From contig CANUEZ040000113.1 in assembly GCA_948099385.1 (NCBI GenBank), positions 5,716,501 to 5,780,500 of the forward strand: a stretch of DNA of 64,000 nucleotides. The letters are read 5' to 3'. The notes below the pieces were generated by a model, which saw only the letters and a list, made by a program, of their open reading frames with translations, was not told the origin of the DNA and made no database searches. The translations under genes were made by a program, and so were the position numbers. How positions within the stretch are numbered: the stretch's first letter is position 1; each line of letters begins with the position of its first letter. Positions 54,501 through 64,000 of this stretch are shown here, one piece after another. This stretch comes from Fasciola hepatica. Lineage: Eukaryota > Platyhelminthes > Trematoda > Plagiorchiida > Fasciolidae.

Positions 54501-56239
54501 TCTGTGCTGCCGATTCAAAAACCGTAGCTTGGACAGCAAGGCCTAGGGAAGGATTGTTATTACTGTTGTCTATCTGGCGTAGTGGCTCGAGCAAACAGCC
54601 AAAAGAATCCAGGAGAGTCCTCGGCACCAGCTTGATTTCTCAGATGTTTAATTTATTATCGTGAGACGCCACCGGATGGGGTTTGTTTGTAGGCTCAAGA
54701 AAGGGGCTGTATGCTGTCTAATTCGTAGGAACCAGTAACGAGAACCTATGGACAACCGGCGTTACGGTGGTGGACTTTTGGTGGCGAAAACTGTCAGCTC
54801 TGTTGGATCGTGAGGCTGCGAACGAGTTACGATTCCATCTGGTTCCATTCGCAATATTCACTCTGTGATTGTCGCCGGACAACTTCCATGAACCGCTGTG
54901 GTGAGCATCATTTTTTCCACTTTCCACCAGCCTCTAATTGCTGTTCCACCAGGTACCGTGAAAACAGAGCAGAGTGTCCTTTAGTTCGCTCAGTCAGGCT
55001 TGCAAAGCATGATCCCTATTTACGCAGCTAGTGTCATTTATGGAAAACCAGTTACACCACATGTAACCCAAGCTGCTCGTTTATCAGCACGGGACCATAC
55101 GAGTTAGCAACTGAAGGAATCTTACGATAGCATTGAGAATGATGCTCAAACTAGCCACAAAGATTCATAATAACACCAAACTATCAGTGACACCCCACAA
55201 CTTCGACCTTTACCGCGAAGAATACTCAAAAGATCAACAGCTGGCTTAAAAGTCGACACAAGACAAGCATGAACAGGATGTACTTCCACAGCAAGCATCA
55301 CCGTAGGCGTTGCCTTTGTTGCCAGTTAAAACGACCGGTTTCTCCCTCAGACTTCGATTAGTGGTGCATGGACGCCGTAACGAGGTGGAAACTATCTCAG
55401 CTATCCAGAACTGACCGAATCTCAGACGCTTCAGGGCGTGGGACACTTTTAAGCACTTTAGTCCTGGCCCCAACCTATTCACCAGTAAGGGATTGTGCAG
55501 ATAAATGCTGCAAAGTTAGCTTCTGGTACACCCGCAGGGATGTACTAATTCCAGACCAAAACCTTTGGACTATTAAACGCGCCGGCTACCTCCAGTGGAT
55601 CGATGCAAATAGCCTAGACAAGGCTAACCACCCACTGATTCATTGCACGTTTTAATGGAGTACCCTTCCACGTAGGAACCGATACAGTGCAAGGGCATTG
55701 CACCTACATATTGGGGAACATACCAGGCACCTGTCTAGATGCGTGCCACCTTGACTGGTCTCGCAACAACTAATGTTCCGAGCAGCTTGTCAGAAAAACT
55801 AAGCTGTGCACCGTCGGGTAGCAGTGGCTACGTATGCGTCATAATTGTCATATGCATGCGGCAACCCAAAGTAGTCTTCAGACTGTCTGGAAGTTTTGGC
55901 GGTGAGCCTAAAACAGTCTGTGCACGGAGGAGACGGAGCTGATGGGCTGAAATTTTAGCGAGGGCCTTTGTTAAGGAAAACTGGAGTGCAACAAATGGTG
56001 CTCTGGATGCCTTCAAAGACAAATCCACAACATTGGAACGGAGTAGTGAGGATTAAAAACCACTTTCCTAGAAAGCTGCAAAGGCCAGGGCCTTCTAGCG
56101 TAAAATCCGTGGCTGGAACCTTTGCAAAGCTTCAGGCAGCCAGTTGACTGCACTGCACCATGGTGAAATCACTTTTCTTTTTCACACATATTTGTTGCCC
56201 GACAATTTAAGGTTGTTTGGTCTGAAACCTGTTTATCCA
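51571..56239. other. No gene recognised
   Basis: I find no RT, integrase, protease or endonuclease motif on either strand. Plus-strand frames at 52558-52803, 52836-53153, 53150-53389 and 55368-55655 are open for 60-105 codons without a known domain. Part of 53.4-56.2 kb may be a decayed LINE body whose end is at 56358, but the sequence does not show it. Confidence 0.4.
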
Positions 56240-56358
56240 AATCTTTATTCTCACTCCTGAAGTAACCTTGCTGAATATTTTTTTACCATGATCATGCGCT
56301 TGCGTGTGCGTCTCGACCTTGGTCGAGAAATATACCATTATTATTATTATTATTATTT
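56240..56358 (+). repeat. LINE 3' end with (ATT)n
   Basis: GCGTGTGCGTCTCGACCTTG is followed by GTCGAGAAATATACC and then (ATT)n at 56336-56358. It is the cleanest copy of the terminal block, with an imperfect palindrome CGACCTTGGTCG inside it. Confidence 0.68.
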
Positions 56359-59300
56359 AGCCAAGCACCATCTCATCAAGCTGATTTGAAGCATTATTAA
56401 TACTTTATCCCTTCAAAAACGACAAAATCCCATTAAAACTCATCTGTTGGAAATTGAAGTAACTCTTTTTATGGCCAAGCACTCCTAATGAATCCATTTT
56501 TACCGTCTAAAAAGTATTGGTAGTTGTTTTATCCGCAATTGCACCACATCTATACGACAATAAAACTGTAACGAGTCTAATAGCCTCCCCGTTTCAATTC
56601 TGTTCATCACTTCTCTCCCCTGATACCTACTTTTATGTTCTTTTGTCCCTAGGTCGCCTTTTCTCCGCAAACTGCCCAAGTTCCAAATTCCAATTGTATT
56701 TCCACCGCCTGTTCTACACAAGTACCCTTGAATTCTTCCACTCAGATATACTATCCTCGTCACCAACTATACGCCTTCGTGCCAAAGTTAATTTGTCATC
56801 AACTAAAGGACAATCCGATCATCTTGCTAAACACTCACCAGAACTGATCCATTCTTTCCGGCCTATACTCTTAGTGTGCTGCTCCAAAAAATCAGACTAG
56901 CCAGAAAGGTTTAGCCACTTGTAGTTAAAAGTTTCACAGCCACTGCTACAGTATGCCCTCTGCCGATAGTAAACACCCATGGCGATGTAAATAGCAAGTT
57001 TACAAACTTCCTCCGGCATGCAAGATATTATGACGAACAGGTTAGGGCTTCTGACTGAGCCGCTCAACTTCTGAGGCCGCCAATAGAGCTTTCAAAGCCA
57101 CCTAAGATAAGCCGGGACTGCATCTCAGTTGCTGTATATACCTTGGTCGGCAGCATGAGTTCTGAACTCTCAGAGAGAGAGAAAGACAAATACAAAACTT
57201 GCTGTTGTATTCTCCATCTCCGATGGGGTCACACTGAGCTTGGTGGGCATCCATTTTGCCAAGAGCTAGAAGCACAGAGGGCAATATACGGCAGCGTTAG
57301 GCTCGGCAAACGAACGCAAAAAAATCTACTTTTTCTGTCTTTGTAACTTTCAGCTGCGACAAAGGCCGGTGGGGCGATTCAAAACAGCGCGTTACTGCCG
57401 CTAACTGGCCGCTGAAGAACTTCGGGCTAACCCATGGCGGAATGTTTCTCCTAAGAGAAGTAATGAAAACGATGAGCCTAATTAAACCCTCCCAACAAGC
57501 CCTCGCCATAGAGACACCCATATACTTAAACTCTGGTCACTCTCGGCAGCCGACCCCGAGTAAACATCAACCGCTAGGTTTGGGCTTCAATGAAATATCT
57601 GGACCTTCCTCAATCTGCTTGTCACCCAATCGCCCTAGAGTGATTATCAACGGCATGGACGCTATAGGTAAGGATCATTTAAGTCCAGCCGGTCATTCTT
57701 CCCTCCTGTACCATGAGCCGTTGCCCAGGCTTCGTGGCTTTCCTAACCCAGCAAACCAGTTTGCATTTAGCAAAACGACATAGAGATCAGTTTATGACCG
57801 TTTTAATCCCTCCTCTTTATCCGAAACTGAATTTCATTGTTTATGGCGTATCGCGCCGCGGCATAGTTCCCCTCGATCGATGCTACCGCAACTGTCCCCT
57901 GAGTGAACCCCACAGCCCAACCGCCATCAAGCAGCGTTTCTGATGACAAAAGCTTGTCTTCGAGCTTTACATAATTACCCCTAGGTCGGAAACCCGCAAA
58001 GCTTGATCCAAAGACTTTATTGCCATTTGAAGGCATCTATGAAAGCCTCTGTCTTCAAATTTAAGACTGGTCAACCTGCCTCCCACTCCCACCAAAGGCT
58101 TTAGGTGGAGTATAATGAAAGACAACCCCACTGTACTGATGGGCTACATTCCGATAGCCATGCTAAATCCATTGCCAAACGGGCTTCTTGACGGAATATC
58201 ATTAGAGCCGGTTCCCATTAATTATGTCCGCCAACTGGGTGCCCCAAAACCTCTTCAGTCAGAGCAAAATTACGGCACAATCAGCTTTTACGCGTCTAAG
58301 GCTTATAACCCCTCGTACAACAGCCCTTTCTCCACCGTCTGTGCCTTACATATCATTCACAAAAGTTTCCAAGCCTCCCTTCCCGCGTATCAACATTTCT
58401 GACTGTTTCGCATTTTCCGCTTTCTCCCCCACTTCCGATTCCACCTCAGTCCTTTTACCCACGGGTAGGCCCCGCCAACTCCTGGCGTTTTCCCATCGGC
58501 CACCTCCCATCGTTTGGCCCCTACCTCTCTCTCAGTTTTTCTTGCCTTGTTGAAGCATCTAAAACCAAGCCGTCGTCAGCCGTTTACATCCTTCCCCACA
58601 GCATGCCAAATTTCACACGCAAATTACCTGAAATTTCATGTTTCCCTTACCTCTTCCTAGAATAATCCTATCGTGTTCTTCAGCGGACTTCTGACACTCT
58701 TTCCGCCCCACTCGAGCTAGAGGCAGTGTCTTGTGACGAAACCACTCTATTACCTATCAGTTCTCACCTTCTAAAATAGGCTCCTGTGAGACAAAGCCAA
58801 CCACCGCCGAGAAGCCACACGAGAAAACCAAAAAGCCATAACTCTGCGATATTCTAAATTCCCACTTTGAGTGCGGCCACAGCACTAGTTACTAGTACAT
58901 AATCTCTGCTTCTGGTAAAAGCCCGCCCAATGTCGGGCAGGAGTAATTCTACGATATTCCCAGCTGCTTTACAGAACCTGGATGTCATATTGTTAACCAT
59001 ACCATGGCCCACTAACAACAAGTCACTCAAGCTCTTTTCCGTTATTGGGCCGAGGTCTGCTTGAAGCTGATTCTATGATCGAAGCTCTCAAAACTGCTTC
59101 TGGTTGGCCCTGCCGCGCAAGAATCACGGCAGGTAACTTATCTGCCTCCAGATATTTGGCCTATCGTCCTCTGGTCCCGAGGGCTTCCTCAACCTTCTGT
59201 CTTGTACCTGACTTCGAGAATGAATCCGAAAGCTTACCGGTCCCACGGGGGGATTGAACATGCTGAAACTCCTCTTAACCCTTAGTCTTCCGGTTTTAGC

Positions 59301-60384
59301 TGCTCGTGTGGTAAAATACTTTCCAGGGGTGCAAAACATGTTTGCTTGAAGTTTTAGGCCCTCATCATGCTTTCACAACACTGCGGTCATCAATGTGCTC
59401 ATCCTACGGGTAGCTGGTCACTTTCTCCAGGAATCTTTCAACCCACAACTTGGAAAGTTTCTTCCCAAAGCCTTTTTCCTAAACAGCAGCCGACGAGTAC
59501 AGTAGAACTAGTCGTTCTCCTACTCTGCCGTCCATCTGCGACTCACTTCATCATCTCATTTTGTATGAAAATAACCGACTGCTATCCGGAAACCACGTTA
59601 CACCGAGCCGTGCCGATGCCCTGAAATCCGTTGGGGATTTTCGCACAGCGACGTCAATGGTCGAATAAAAAAATACTGGAAGATCACCCCATGAATCTGT
59701 TCATTGAAGCTTCTGCTCTTGTGGACTAGTTTTCATCTGAAGAGCCAGGTGCAAAATGGGCAAGGGGGCTCGCTGCGCGCACATTTGGAAAATCGCGCTG
59801 TATGGTGTTCAATGGTTTTCCCACGAGGGAACCCTTCTGTGCTACTCATGCTAGAAGCGTCGCCCCAAAACTGAACCCCCTCCCTCTGTCCAGGGACATA
59901 CTCCCTAGATAACCGGCATCACAAGACACAAGATACACTCAAGGCTAGCGTAGTGAACCCTTTTTCATGACCCATCGGCCTATCTTACAGATCGCCGCCA
60001 GTATTGCATGCAAAACACTGCCGAAACCTGTTTTTGAACGTTTTCTCTTTTTCCATCGACCCACCATCCAGTTAATTATATTTAGGCTCCCTGTAACATT
60101 CAAATAACAAGATAGTCACAAGAAAGTGAAAAAGGTGGCCCTCAGTCTCGTGGCAGTGTACCGCTCCGACACTTCAGGACGAAAAATCTACTTGGTGAAG
60201 ATAAAGTTTTGCTGGAAGCGTCTGAGGCTATCAGTGACACATAAAAGGAAGGTGGTTCTCAAACATTCCTTGTTCATACTCTTTTCATCTGGGTCACCAT
60301 GTCGGCGGCGCTTGTGTTGGTCATTCTCTAGTCTCAGTCTCTGATTTTAATACACTCCATCGAGCCCCGCTACTCGCCGATAGA
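56359..60384. other. No gene recognised
   Basis: Frames at 56517-56900, 57442-57783, 58115-58402 and 58224-58553 overlap or sit in pyrimidine-rich sequence and show no domain. The stretch before 60385 should contain the 5' region of the LINE that follows, but no promoter element is assignable. Confidence 0.4.
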
Positions 60385-60768
60385 TTGAGCCAACCAATAA
60401 AATCCCCTAAGTCTGTTGCCAGCAGGACCGTAGATGGCAACCCTCATTGCGGGAACCTGAAATGCTCTCATGTAGCGGACGAAAGTGTTCAATGTGATAT
60501 ATACCAAAACCGGTACCACTGGCGATACGGCCGACTGCTTCAGAAGGTCTTTTATCTCTACGGTAAACAAAATTATCTGAAGTGTGTATGTTTGAAGTGC
60601 TCTACCCTGAGCAAATCCGGGCAACCAGCGGGCAAGAGTCCAGATATGGTGGGGATGAGTAACGGCCTTGGTTCCCCAGGGTCGGATACCATAGTTCAGA
60701 GAACTCTAGAAAATCACAACAATGGTGCTTGTAAGAAACTAGAACACGGGCTAGCGCAGGGGCATTAG
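60385..60768 (+). pseudogene. LINE copy 4 ORF1 with PHD-like finger
   Basis: An open frame of 127 codons reads HCGNLKCSHVADESVQCDIY, then QNRYHWRYGRL and YLKCVCLKCSTLS. The pattern C-x2/3-C...C-D-x-x...(W/Y)-H...C-x2-C is that of PHD-like fingers at the start of ORF1 in CR1-group LINEs, here with some Cys lost (Tyr in place of the Cys after QCD). ORF1 binds element RNA. The following 900 bases have no clear domain. Confidence 0.65.
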
Positions 60769-61839
60769 AAGGTTGTAAAACAAGAAGTGGACTTGGGGGC
60801 CATTGGAAATAGGCCGAATGCTTTAAAAGCCAAACCGAGCATTCTGATGAAAAACTCAGGGTTGGCCTTTGGTCGAAATAGCAAATTTGTGGTGAAAGAG
60901 GTGCTGAACTCCTCTAACAAGCTTTCAGACAGCGAGAAAAAGACATCTGTTACCACATAGTAACACCCGTGGGAACGGCTGGGCTTTGGGAGCAAACCTC
61001 ACTCGTGAGAGTTTTCGGATTAGGGCGGCGGAAACATATACAGGGTGAACAGTAACCTCTCGGGTCAGTGTTCGGGGAGTTCGTTAACTGAACAGGGAGG
61101 GACACCTCTCTGGACTAGGCGGAGCTTTTTAGGACTGGAAGACAGGGAGGGTTCATAGTAGAGGCGGATAACTCGACCTATTGGAGAACGCGGGATATAA
61201 GCAGGACTCTCAAGTCCATACAATAACGCCAACCGCGTGGCAGCACTGAAAGTGTCACACTCCACCTAAAGGGTGTGGCACTCATCCCTCGGAATCCCTG
61301 CATGATACCAGTAAGCAGCCGGATAAATGACACCAACCAGTCTCCCATCCCGCGGAAAAAAACGTAACAAGCCCTTGGAACAAGTCTCCAAGTGCCAAAC
61401 TAACCAGCTGAGAAGTATTCATATTGAGGCGCAGATTGCCTTTCCGTGGTCTACGCTAACGCATGCAGCATTGGGAACAGATGGCATGAAAGGACAGCAG
61501 CGACTGCCAAATCAGGTTGCATGGCCGTCACCAAAACGTGGCTAAATAGGACGTCACACAATGAGTGCACTTTTTCAGCAGGTTACTGATTAAATCGAGC
61601 CGATGGAATGGATAGCAAGGGTGTTGGTGGCTCGAAACTCATGGCCTCGGAAGAAATCAAACGGGTGGCTGGAGAGAGCTTGCTAACACCAGACTACAGG
61701 TCCTCTGTGGTTCAAGTTCAGGCAGAGAAGAATTCCGGGTAGTGTGCATCTACGAGAGACCCTCTTCTACCGTTCCGGGGGATCAGGCATTACTAGCTTA
61801 CCTTTGCAGTTCCGTAGCCGGGGCGAATAAAACCTCGAT
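60769..61839 (+). other. LINE copy 4, ORF1 remainder and start of endonuclease region (unreadable)
   Basis: Between the finger and the readable endonuclease blocks the frames are short, and I can assign no motif. Lysine/serine-rich pieces at 60781-60960 fit an ORF1 basic region but are not diagnostic. Confidence 0.4.
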
Positions 61840-62250
61840 CGTTGGGGATACTACTTACCCTGAGGCATTTTGGGTAAATCTGTGGACTCCTTGAGATGGA
61901 TTCCCTTACAGCTACTTGACTTTGTACTGGGGGAAAACCTTATCCAACAAGTACTTTAGCCAACTAAATGGGGGGAAGGACAGAACCGGGGCTACTGGAC
62001 GTGGTCAAAAAGAAGCTTTCTAGCGGCTTCAAAGAGCAACAGCTCTCGGAGCCCCTTGGTAGACGTGATCGTGGGGTCGTCCGTTGCAAGTACTTGGCTG
62101 TTAGGAATATAGTACCTCACAAAATACGTAGGTGCCTTAAGAACCCTGATAGGCGAGGCCTTTTTATCGCAGTTGTAAAATTTACGGAGGAACAAACCAT
62201 GGGGGTGGGGAGGAAGAAAGGACGGCACGCAGGGGCAACCTGAGGCTTCT
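61840..62250 (+). pseudogene. LINE copy 4 endonuclease C-terminal half (broken)
   Basis: One frame reads IVGDTTYPEAFWVNLWTP, a decayed VGDFNYPEI.W block (about 61838-61892). Another reads LLDFVLGENLIQQVL (about 61911-61956) and PTKWGEGQN. The frame 61968-62243 has TEPGLLDVVKKK, then LGRRDRGVVRCKYLAVRNIV. The catalytic SDH of this block is RDR. The order and spacing are those of AP-type LINE endonucleases. Confidence 0.72.
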
Positions 62251-62599
62251 CACAGAGTACTTTGCCCGTGTACGCTGAGTAAGTTGGAAAGGGAAGGCAT
62301 CCTGGTGAACCCACGGAGCCGCCAAACACAAAGCTGGGGACCCAGAGCATGGGCATTTTACCAGCAGGCAAGGTGCTACAGCTGCGCCTCTGGCACAAAA
62401 GAGTGCGAAAAGCAGCAATTAAGGCTCAAAAGCAGTGTAGAGCTCCGCATGGCATCACTCTGGTTGGGAAGGTCAAGCAAAGTCCAAAGGACTAATACGA
62501 CTACTTCCAGTCAAAGACAGCCCTATATGTAGGTTGCTTCTGAGATGGAGATGGCAGTCACGATTTAGATACTAGGACTGAGGCCGAAAATCTGCGAGA

Positions 62600-64000
62600 A
62601 CACATTAAGGTGATGCATCGAACCAAACATGGACAGCTCCCTGATTCCGAACCTCTCATTCAACTGCTGACAATGCAGACAGTTTTATCCTCTACTGATG
62701 ACCTCAGAAAAGCCCTTGGAGGGCTGAACCTGAACAGGGCCATCGGACCAGATGGCTTTCTCACAGCAGAAGTGGTTCCTATACAAACGTTGCAAGGCGG
62801 AAGAGGAAAACCGTCCAGTCAGCCTAATACTAGTGACCCAAAAATTACTGGAAGGGCTGATCAGAACTGAGTGGCTATCTGAATGCGGGGTCATCTTCAA
62901 CAGAAAGCATGGATTTGTCAAAGAGGGATCCAAACTAATCAACTTCCTTTCATTCGTGGACGAAGTGACCGCCAGAGTAGATGGAGGATAAAAGGTCGAG
63001 GTCCGGGACTTGGACTTCCAAAACGCCTTTTATTCCGTGAACCATTGACTGTCGCTGCGCAAAAAGACGGCCCTTGGGATCGCACCGCAGGCCCTGAGGT
63101 TGACCCAGGCATACCTTGATCAAGTGAGGTAAAAGCCAAGGGCCGCAGATCCACTACGGTAAGGACCATCCGTGGAATCCCACGGGAATCAGTGTAGGGT
63201 TCGCTTCTGCCAGTAATCCATGTGACTGAACCAATGAAAGTTGCTGAAAACCCAGGTTTCTTGTTTGCAGACGACATACAACCGATAGGCGAAACAGGCA
63301 ACCTCATATTTCTAAGGGAAGCGAAATAGGGTTCACGGCCGAACCCTCAGTGGCCATTGCCATTCAGAGCGCGGAGGTGTAAGCACCTGACCAAAGAAGC
63401 TGATGGGGTTTTAAGATGCCTGCACCGGAGTAGCCCGCAAATGATAACACGGGCCACCTGAAATAGAGTTCCGATAAATAATTGCTTCCAAACACCGGAG
63501 CGATAACTAGCCGCCGTAGCTGGGGCGAAACGAGCGCTCAGCTAATCGCCGTGCCATTTGAATCGCTAGAGGCTCTTTTACCACAACCACACTACAAAAA
63601 CATGATCGAACCACACCCCGAATACTGTGTCCAAGCGTGGGCTCTTTCTCGGGCGCCAGAGGCCGCGCCATTGGAAACTTTTCGGCGTCGATCCAAAAGG
63701 ATGGTAGATGGATTGAGGAACAAGTCATATACTGTAATACCCACGGCGCTGAGCCTATTCCGTCCTGACAGCAAGCTTAGTCCTAACCTTCGTCCTCCCC
63801 GGGTCCCAGATTGAAAAGTAGCAGAAAAGACGCGAACGAAAACCCAGAAGTCAAAGCCTGGTGGCAATTGGCTGACTCTTGCTGGTTCAATAACTTGGAC
63901 CGATCTGTACGTCCGGGGCCCGAGTCCTGTTTTCTGGACTGGCCTTACTTGACAAAAAGAATTGCCCTTGCTCGGTAATCTATTGGTGGTATTTTAGACC
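62600..64000 (+). pseudogene. LINE copy 4 reverse transcriptase (broken)
   Basis: Frame 62610-62870 has LRKALGGLNLNRAIGPDGFL. Others give ENRPVSLILVTQKLLEGLIR, RKHGFVKEGSKLINFLSFVD and VRDLDFQNAFYSVNH (about 62994-63045). The catalytic FADD is intact at 63264-63275 within FLFADDIQPIG. The C-terminal part, frame 63482-63814, has HPEYCVQAWALSRAPEAAPL, RRRSKRMVDGLRNKSYTVIP and LSLFRPDSKL, the normal L-EYC.Q.W....K.....R....R..G blocks. At least five interruptions occur. Confidence 0.83.

Larger units (their letters stand above)
60385..64000 (+). mobile_element. CR1-like LINE copy 4, running off the window
   Basis: Plus-strand order: ORF1 with PHD-like finger, endonuclease end, RT. It is about 3.6 kb within the window with the RT C-terminus near the edge. 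Frames are broken throughout, but the RT catalytic box is intact. Confidence 0.8.

Noticed and set aside
53896..55655. Plus-strand frames considered as a second BEL/Pao or Gypsy protease/RT region
   Set aside because: No DSG/DTG, RT box or integrase block could be located in any frame.

Overview
The window looks like intergenic, repeat-dominated DNA from a metazoan, most likely a parasitic flatworm (trematode or cestode). The grounds are Ty3/Gypsy elements of the CsRn1 type (gag finger of CHCC kind), BEL/Pao, RTE and several CR1-like LINEs, all strongly decayed, plus LINE 3' ends that finish in (ATT)n instead of poly(A). I see no intact host gene, no exon/intron gene model, no rRNA, no CRISPR array and no bacterial operon. 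Organism assignment is inference. Almost every open frame is a fragment of a broken retroelement; coding calls below were made by following family motifs across frameshifts and stops.

Layout. 1-2.6 kb: nothing recognised. 2.63-14.22 kb: a Gypsy element on the minus strand with a 282-bp LTR pair at both ends. Its gag is split by a BEL/Pao element on the plus strand (6.78-13.03 kb), whose own 5' LTR is in turn split by a LINE 3' fragment (7.06-7.95 kb). This is a three-level nest. 14.87-16.4 kb: 5' LTR and gag of a second Gypsy family (B), running into AT-rich satellite-like DNA with a large hairpin. 17.2-18.5 kb (minus): a pseudogene of a MULE/FAR1/ZSWIM-like transposase-derived protein, holding the longest open frame in the window. 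19.2-23.2 kb: CR1-like LINE (ORF1, end of endonuclease, RT). 23.3-23.8 kb: possible retroelement protease fragment.

26.7-29.7 kb: nearly full-length RTE-like LINE. 30.7-32.4 kb: RNase H plus integrase of a Gypsy family. 34.66-35.02 kb: second copy of the family-B LTR. 35.7-39.43 kb: a third Gypsy, CsRn1-like (gag, protease, RT, RNase H, integrase), cut off by a minus-strand LINE 3' end. 42.6-45.5 kb: minus-strand CR1-like LINE. 47.38-47.45 kb: tRNA-like sequence (SINE or tRNA pseudogene, minus). 47.5-49.5 kb: CR1-like LINE remnants with a family-B LTR between them. 49.1, 51.3 and 56.3 kb: further LINE 3' ends. 60.4-64 kb: CR1-like LINE with a PHD-like ORF1, endonuclease end and RT, running off the window.

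No set of genes here works together as a system. The biology is successive transposition into transposons followed by decay. The most useful points are the nest with its uneven LTR identity, the ZSWIM/MULE-like pseudogene, and the tRNA-like unit.
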